From Pyrenopolyporus hunteri (taxonomy: Eukaryota > Ascomycota > Sordariomycetes > Xylariales > Hypoxylaceae), in the NCBI GenBank assembly GCA_902806595.1, contig CADCXC010000005.1:372001-436000 (forward strand): a stretch of 64,000 bases of DNA. Direction: 5' to 3'. The position numbers and the translations under genes were made by a program. The first letter of the stretch is position 1; every line of letters begins with the position of its first letter. Below, one piece after another: positions 58,404 through 64,000 of the stretch. A model generated the notes under the pieces. That model was not told where the DNA came from. It did not search any database and worked only from the letters and a program-made list of their open reading frames with translations.

Positions 58404-59258
58404 ATGGCACACGACCACGTAGTCACCATCGATATCGACGTCGAGAAGGAAGACGAATCCGACATATCCTCGCAGGCCACCACGCTACGCCAAACACCAC
58501 CGCCACTGCTATCACCTACTCCATCATCCGACCAGACGGCTCAGGAATTCCGGCCCGAGCTCCAAAACGCAGCCCCGAACAACTACGTTAGCAATAAGTC
58601 CTGCTTCGTCTGCCGGAACACGCTTCTTCTCAGCTACTTCAACTGCTGCGCCGTGTGTCTGGGGGTGATAGAATGCGGGTGGCAGGACCAAGACGAGGAG
58701 AAAGGGGGGAGGCAAGCCTCGAGTCCCTCGGCAACAACATCAGACCTCTTCCTCCCCATCGCAAAACCACAGCCAGCTCACACTGCGCCGCCGCGTCCCT
58801 CCTACTCGCCACCGTCCTCCTCCTCCCTCTCCAATCCCAACATCAACACCAACACCAGCACCACCAGCAACCCCCACAAACCCCCCCACTGCACCAGCCC
58901 CTACTGCCGATACACGCACCACCGGGCGCTGATGCTCCTCTTCGCCGCCTGCGAAGCCGTGCCCTCGCTCAGCGGGCTCGCGCTGCTCAACGCGGCGCTG
59001 TACGCGCGGGACTGGGCGCTGCTGCGGTTCGCGGGGATGCTGGTGCTGCAGTGGTGGCAGATCTTCGTGCTGCCGCGGCAGCAATGGCGGAGGCGCGGCG
59101 ACGGTAGGGGCGGCGTGCGCCCGGAGGCCGTGCTCGCCGTGCTCGCCTGCCTGTTCGTCGTGTGGGCGTACGTCGACGCCAGCCGCGCCGCGGCCTCGGG
59201 CTGGTGGGAGCCGTTCGCGGTGAGCTCCGTCTTGCTGAAGATTGTGTTTCCTTGGTAG
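58404..59258 (+). CDS. Small Cys-rich multi-pass membrane protein of unknown function, 284 aa
   Basis: A single exon starts at ATG 58404 (CACCATGG, strong context). Residues 1-60 are acidic and Pro/Ser-rich. A cysteine cluster follows: C67, C70, C81, C82, C85 and C91 within CFVCRNTLLLSYFNCCAVC. A low-complexity Ser/Pro/Asn/Thr stretch (105-160) leads to a second Cys pair (CTSPYC, 163-168) and His/Arg, then three or four hydrophobic helices (about 174-200, 206-224, 240-258 and 266-282). The end (LLKIVFPW) lies in the last helix. The 3' half is very G+C-rich. I do not recognise a family; the CxxC pairs could bind metal or be palmitoylated, which is inference. Confidence 0.72.
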   Translation: MAHDHVVTIDIDVEKEDESDISSQATTLRQTPPPLLSPTPSSDQTAQEFRPELQNAAPNNYVSNKSCFVCRNTLLLSYFNCCAVCLGVIECGWQDQDEEKGGRQASSPSATTSDLFLPIAKPQPAHTAPPRPSYSPPSSSSLSNPNINTNTSTTSNPHKPPHCTSPYCRYTHHRALMLLFAACEAVPSLSGLALLNAALYARDWALLRFAGMLVLQWWQIFVLPRQQWRRRGDGRGGVRPEAVLAVLACLFVVWAYVDASRAAASGWWEPFAVSSVLLKIVFPW

Positions 59259-60035
59259 ATACCTAGGTAGGTAACTAGGTAAGCGCCTACGTAACGGGTT
59301 GGATGGGTGCTTGGGTGGCTGGGTGGCGGGTTGGTTGATAGGAGTTCGGCTTGGGTTCTAAAAGGGGAGGGGGTGGGAAAGGAGGGTATAAAAAAGGGGC
59401 AGGGGAAGGATTGGTTCTCGACTCTAGCAAACTCGCTGGATGGTAGGTGAAGGACCCTGGAGATCGGGCGTTAATGAAAAAGTTATGTGTCAGAACTGTA
59501 TTTTCTTATGAGCAGAGACATGGATTAGAAATCATGAGTCTATCCCCAGTGTCTACATCACCCGACACTAACGAGGTTGTATTAGGCACGTGGGTGGTAG
59601 AATAGATGTTTAGTATATGCCGAATGGGTAACCCGCAAAGGGTTTGTGCTATTGGCGAAGTGAGTAGGGTTAGACGACGTGGTAGCGCCCCGTGTAGGCT
59701 CTACACGGAATAATAATGAGGTCGCTACTATGGGACGTAAGGGGTTTCCAACAATTCGTGAGTTCCTAAGACGTGGTTTTGGCAATATATAAATCCATTA
59801 GTATCCAACTACGTAAACCGAGAAGCCCCCATTCCAGGCGTAGTATACTCTGATCTTCGTGTTTCCCCAATGATCGAACCGATAATCTAAAAATGCACAA
59901 CAAGGTTTCCACGGGCGCTAGGCCTATTGCTCACCCAGATGCTTTTCATTGCCAAATACACCAAAACGCCTTCTAAATCATCACAGCGGTAGTCAGATAA
60001 CAGCCCGCAAGACAAATACCCCAAAATACGCCGTG
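59259..60035. other. Intergenic, convergent membrane protein / avt1
   Basis: This 0.8-kb stretch carries two 3' ends, a CCTAGG palindrome just after the upstream stop (about 59264) and GGGTGGC repeats (59290-59330). A TTCGA motif near 59875 was tested for a tRNA and rejected. No gene was seen. Confidence 0.55.
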
Positions 60036-62449
60036 TTACTCTGCCCCGATGAGATCTCTGGGTAGGAAAGCCCATACGGTTCCGACGACAGAAATGGTCA
60101 AAGATATGAGCATGATGATCCAGGAAACGATGCGTTCTTTTACAGAAATCTCGTGTCCGAATAGCTTTAGATAGAAAGCCACGGGGAGCCTGGAGGGTTG
60201 TTAGCCGTACATGTCATAGAGAACTGCGGTAACACCTACGTGACACATATGGTGAAGCAAAGAGCGCTGCCCATGAACGCCATAATAGTATCGAAAGCCG
60301 GGAAGAGAATGGCAATCGCTAAATACACAAGGAGCGTCAATATGCGTACGAGGGCTTTAAGAACACCCCTCGACCTGCTGGTAAGTCCGACTAGAGAGGT
60401 TTCCTCGGAAACGACTTGCTGTCGAAGACCAAACACGACTTCCAGCGTCGTTACGATCGGTTGGGAATTCAGAGGGATTTTTGTTAGAGGGATGACGGCG
60501 ATGAACACCACGAGGAGAGCGTTCAGAACTTGGGGGTATCCCGTGGTCTCGAGGATATTACTCGTGATCTCGTCACGAACTCCGTCACCAAACATAAGTA
60601 GTCCGACAATGGCTACAGCAGCATCGAATATCAACTATAAGCGATTAGCATCTTGTCGAGATAAATCGACCGGCCCTCGATCTTCGTGACTTACAGTGAA
60701 GCTGAACGTGTACCTAACCGCCTATTTAATCGTTAGCCGAGGTCTCTACCGATAGAAAGACCTAGAAGTTTTCATACCTCTTTATAGCGGTACGGGTGTC
60801 GCATGTCACGATAGATCTGAGGTCTAATTAGCCGGGTCGTCTTTTATTTCGATTCAGTAAAACTCACGTTGGGAAAAACGCTGTGCCCACCCCAGGGGGA
60901 CATGAGCAGACCGAAGGATAATGGTAAAGTAAGCCAGTTAGAAGGGAACAAGTAAGTTGCGGCTGGCTCTATAAGGGAGCCCGGCGCGTGCGCTTTCAAG
61001 AGGCCGTCGAGTATGACGATGACGGCAACTAGGTCGCTTTGTGAGTATTTCATACTAGCGAGCGGTCTGGAGGTAGTACTCACTGCTCATACACGAGACC
61101 ACGCCGACGAAACTAGTAAAAGATAGAAGGGACAGTGGGGCAAATTGTAAGGGTATCAAGATGATTGTACAGACAAGCTTCCACTCAGTTACGCTCAGCG
61201 CACCGGGGAATAAGAGCGCCAATGAGTCGGCGAAGAGTACGATGAGCGCCACACAAGCTGCCAGTAACTCGAGAGTGAAGAGCACGGCCGTCATGATGCG
61301 CGCCCTCCTCCCGAAGGAGATATACGCTATATCGGAAAAGGTGATCATGCTAGGGTCGAGATCCATACATTTTGCCAATAATCTGGCCGTCCAGCTCGTT
61401 ACCGCCGCACAACAAGCTAGCGAGATGAGACCACAGATCCAACCGGCATACTTTAATCCCATTGGAAGACTTAGTAAGCCGACACCGATCAAAACGCTGT
61501 GTCGATGATTAGCAATAAAAATTCCCGACATCGAAGGGAGTGCTCACTCACTTTGTAGAGTTCACAACCGTTTGCGGTAGGGTCGATTGACCAGACACTG
61601 TCAGTACGAGTCTTCCTTCCTGCTCGACCTCTTTCACTAGAATGGGCGGACGCTCGCCATCGGGTACATTGGCGCCCGATTCTCGCTGTTGGCGCCACAA
61701 CTCTGCGGCGTGGATCATGGAAGAATGAGTGGCGGCCGATTCAACGGTGCCATAGCTTCGGACGGTCCCGTAACTTCCAACCAGAGGAGCCGCGGCTAGA
61801 TGTGGAGGTACAGCGAATATCGAATTGCTGCGAGCGGAGCCGGACGGCGATGCTGTTCGGTGAAGGCTATGATCCGAATATTTTCGCTCACCCACCTGGC
61901 CCTCTGTTCGCGGCGGTGATGTCCCGGCTGACCCGGACTCCTCACGATCGACACCGTCGGACGGGGGTATCTCTCCGAAGTCGCGCGGTAAGAGGGATGT
62001 TCTAGGACCCGCTTCGATATCTTGTCTGGCATATGGACTAGGGTCTACCGTCTGCACCGGTTCTTGATCGGGAGCAAATACGAATGCTGGCTGTTGGGGC
62101 AAGATTTCTGGGAAAGCGGCGGCTCGCTGCCAACTTCTACTAAAGGATCTAATACTATTGACACCGCCTATATCCGTCAACGCGGCGAAGCGATTCGTTA
62201 CAGACGATCTGTACAAACGGCCGTGGTTAGTCTGTGTGCTTAGAGACGGATTAATGGCAAAAACACGAACCTTCGTCGTGGTCGTGAAGGATGGCTCTCA
62301 TCTTGCCAATCATCGGCATTTTGATCGCTTAATAGCGCTTGTTCCTCGGAGCGATTGCTGTGATTTCCGGTGGATGACGGGCTATCGCTTCGACCGGGCG
62401 ATGCTCCGCGATGGTATTCATCCCACGTCGTGGGCTGCCTCGCAGCCAT
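60036..62449 (-). CDS. avt1: Vacuolar amino-acid transporter, Avt1-type (AAAP family), 674 aa, eight exons
   Basis: AAAP transporters of this type exchange amino acids with protons across the vacuolar membrane. Exons are 62449-62271, 62208-61552, 61496-61084, 61028-60868, 60816-60778, 60721-60695, 60634-60240 and 60189-60036; the sum is exactly 675 codons. Introns are 50-62 bases. The first 270 residues are disordered, Ser/Arg/Pro-rich and cytosolic. The transport domain begins [22 protein letters not shown], the helix 1 signature, and contains about eleven hydrophobic helices; GLLMSPWGGHSVFPN and IYRDMRHPYRYKE are further signatures. Two exons are tiny (39 and 27 bases). The final exon encodes the last helix and ends LPRDLIGAE. 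The frame was fixed by continuity across all seven junctions. Confidence 0.93.
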
Positions 62450-64000
62450 GTCTAAACGCGTATAGTATATATACGGCTACAAGGGCTTCGGCGGGGAATA
62501 ATCACTTGGAATAATATATACGGATCGAGGCTTGACGAGCTGATTTTTGGCGATGCCCTAGCAAGAGGGGCTAAGGATATATGGGGAATAACTTGCGTCA
62601 GTATCCTCCCTACCTCAGGATATGGCGCTGAAGAAAGAGCCAAGATGTGTAGTTCGAAGGATAGCTGCGGAAGTAAAGCGGGAAGACGTGATAATTGATA
62701 TTTAAAGGAATCATGCGTCCCTAAATCCAACCCCGGTTATGCAAGATACCCTACCTGGCGGCAGAAGGGTGGAGCCCCCAGCAGTATGCACCGCGATGCT
62801 TCGACATGGTGTTGAAGTAGTGGAGGTGGTAGTTTATGTATTAGGTCGAACTGGTCCGGGGGGGGGCTTGACCTGCTAGGAAGTAGTAGTAGTACCTACT
62901 TACATACTGCTGTGGAGAACCATATTATGGTTTAGTTCTTTAGTTCTTTGCGCCTGCCCAAGTTAGACGGAATACGTAGTTCATTGACATTACTTCTTGT
63001 AACTCATATCCAGGGCTCTCCCGGGAAGTCGCCTCCGACTTATCACGGATACTTTTTTTCTCATCGTGTCGCATGTCGCATTGCACTATTGGACAATGGG
63101 TCCGGTGTGGAGATGTATCGATAGTAACAACCTATTTGTTCTTAGACTGGAGAACGAGGCTGATAATGTCACACGAATTACACATTCTCCTGTTACCTAT
63201 TGCCTTCGCTGCGCAGGGAGAGAAAAATTCTCTGTCCTGGTGATAGCCGTTTAATTTTTTTTTTTTTTTTTCCGTCGTTGCAGCACATTCGGGTTGCCGA
63301 ACGGGATCGCTTCTCGTCGGTTTTGGTCGCATCAGCATTATTAGAAACCAAAGGCAGATGCTGGAAATTTCGTGCGTTGCTGCAGCCAACGCAACTGTAC
63401 CATAATACTTTTATGGGTTTCTTATCTGGGGTTGATCCTACACAATAATTGATCGTACTCGGCACGGCAGAGATAAGATAGTATTTGTGACGTCATTTGC
63501 AACTGTACGGGCAACTCCCCACCTTCGAGCAAAAGTCATGCGCCGCGAGGCTTTAAAACCGCTTATAGCGGTCAGGGCATGATTGGGTTGCCAAGAGAAT
63601 AGGAGATCGGTCATCGGAAGTACGCTGTGGTAGGACCTGAGAGATTCTTCGACTTGAACTCGAATCATCGCGATATGATCGCTTTACTTTTAGGTCAGGT
63701 TGCTTTTTGGTTGGGTAGGTACCTACATATGTATACCATGTAGAGCATTCGAAGTCTTTCCAAGCGTCGGCTTAGCCCAGGGGCTTAAGACCAAAGCAAG
63801 GGAGCGTCGCAACTCAATCTCGGCTCAGGATCTCTGTGTAAGTATATATCGGTATAGAGATTTTAAGGGTCTTCCTGTAGTAAGTGTTTACCCGTTTTCT
63901 ATGCTATACTAGTATAACGTACTGAGGTTTCACGGGCTAAAAACTTCCTCCCCTTGAAATATCTTGGCAGCTAGGAGGGATGGTCGTATACTCATGAGCG
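62450..64000. other. Upstream region of avt1 and window end
   Basis: This 1.55-kb stretch holds the avt1 promoter side, a G-run (62859-62866) and a T-run (63255-63271). ORFs are short and unremarkable. No gene was recognised before the window edge. Confidence 0.5.

Noticed and set aside
59820..59900. tRNA-like TTCGA motif on the minus strand
   Set aside because: A GGTTCGATC box and an upstream TAGC-like box are present, but no T-stem, acceptor pairing or terminator T-run could be formed.

Overview
The window is nuclear DNA from a filamentous ascomycete (Pezizomycotina, most likely a Sordariomycete; the genus cannot be told from the sequence). Support for this: short GT-AG introns, many of 50-70 bases with CTAAC-type branch points; class-specific versions of fungal proteins (Atg15 lipase with a Thr-rich tail, fused Ade5,7, Ksp1/Ran1 kinase, Cbf1); long pyrimidine-rich leaders; and wide intergenic spaces dotted with the palindrome CCTAGG, often as CTACCTAGGTA. 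No rRNA, tRNA, transposon, virus or bacterial-type element was recognised.

Layout. 1-8.4 kb: a coiled-coil protein of unknown function (5' end probably outside the window), a small complex I subunit (NDUFB3/B12) hidden in three exons, the Caf1/Pop2 deadenylase, and the GID ubiquitin-ligase subunit Fyv10/Gid9. 8.4-19 kb: a gene-poor stretch holding the bHLH factor Cbf1 and translation factor eIF5. 19-31 kb: a large disordered protein of unknown function, dephospho-CoA kinase, bifunctional purine enzyme Ade5,7, and vacuolar lipase Atg15. 31-44 kb, the densest part: a VPS9-domain Rab5 GEF, alpha-actinin, D-2-hydroxyglutarate/D-lactate dehydrogenase, Tim8, ribosomal protein L25 (uL23) and the 25S rRNA methyltransferase Bmt2. 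44-64 kb: enolase-phosphatase Utr4, a 6.6-kb gene-poor stretch, the kinase Ksp1, an orphan ORF fragment, a small Cys-rich membrane protein and an eight-exon vacuolar amino-acid transporter of the Avt1 type.

Most genes are conserved housekeeping genes and there is no biosynthetic cluster. Functional links are loose: ribosome biogenesis (L25 and Bmt2 share a 517-base divergent promoter carrying a perfect Cbf1-type site, with cbf1 itself in the window), mitochondrial function (NDUFB3, Tim8, D2HGDH, CoA kinase), and nutrient/TOR/autophagy and vacuole functions (Ksp1, Atg15, Avt1, Fyv10, Vps9). Exon models were built by hand from splice signals, frame continuity and family alignment from memory; all total lengths divide by three. 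I did not find a convincing new multi-gene system. The more unusual signals are regulatory (weak-context uORFs before eIF5, short uORFs before Ksp1, the Cbf1 site), compositional (a sharp G+C step at the Ade5,7 fusion point and in other 3' gene halves) and structural (cysteine repeats in Atg15, micro-exons in Avt1, long introns in tim8 and utr4).
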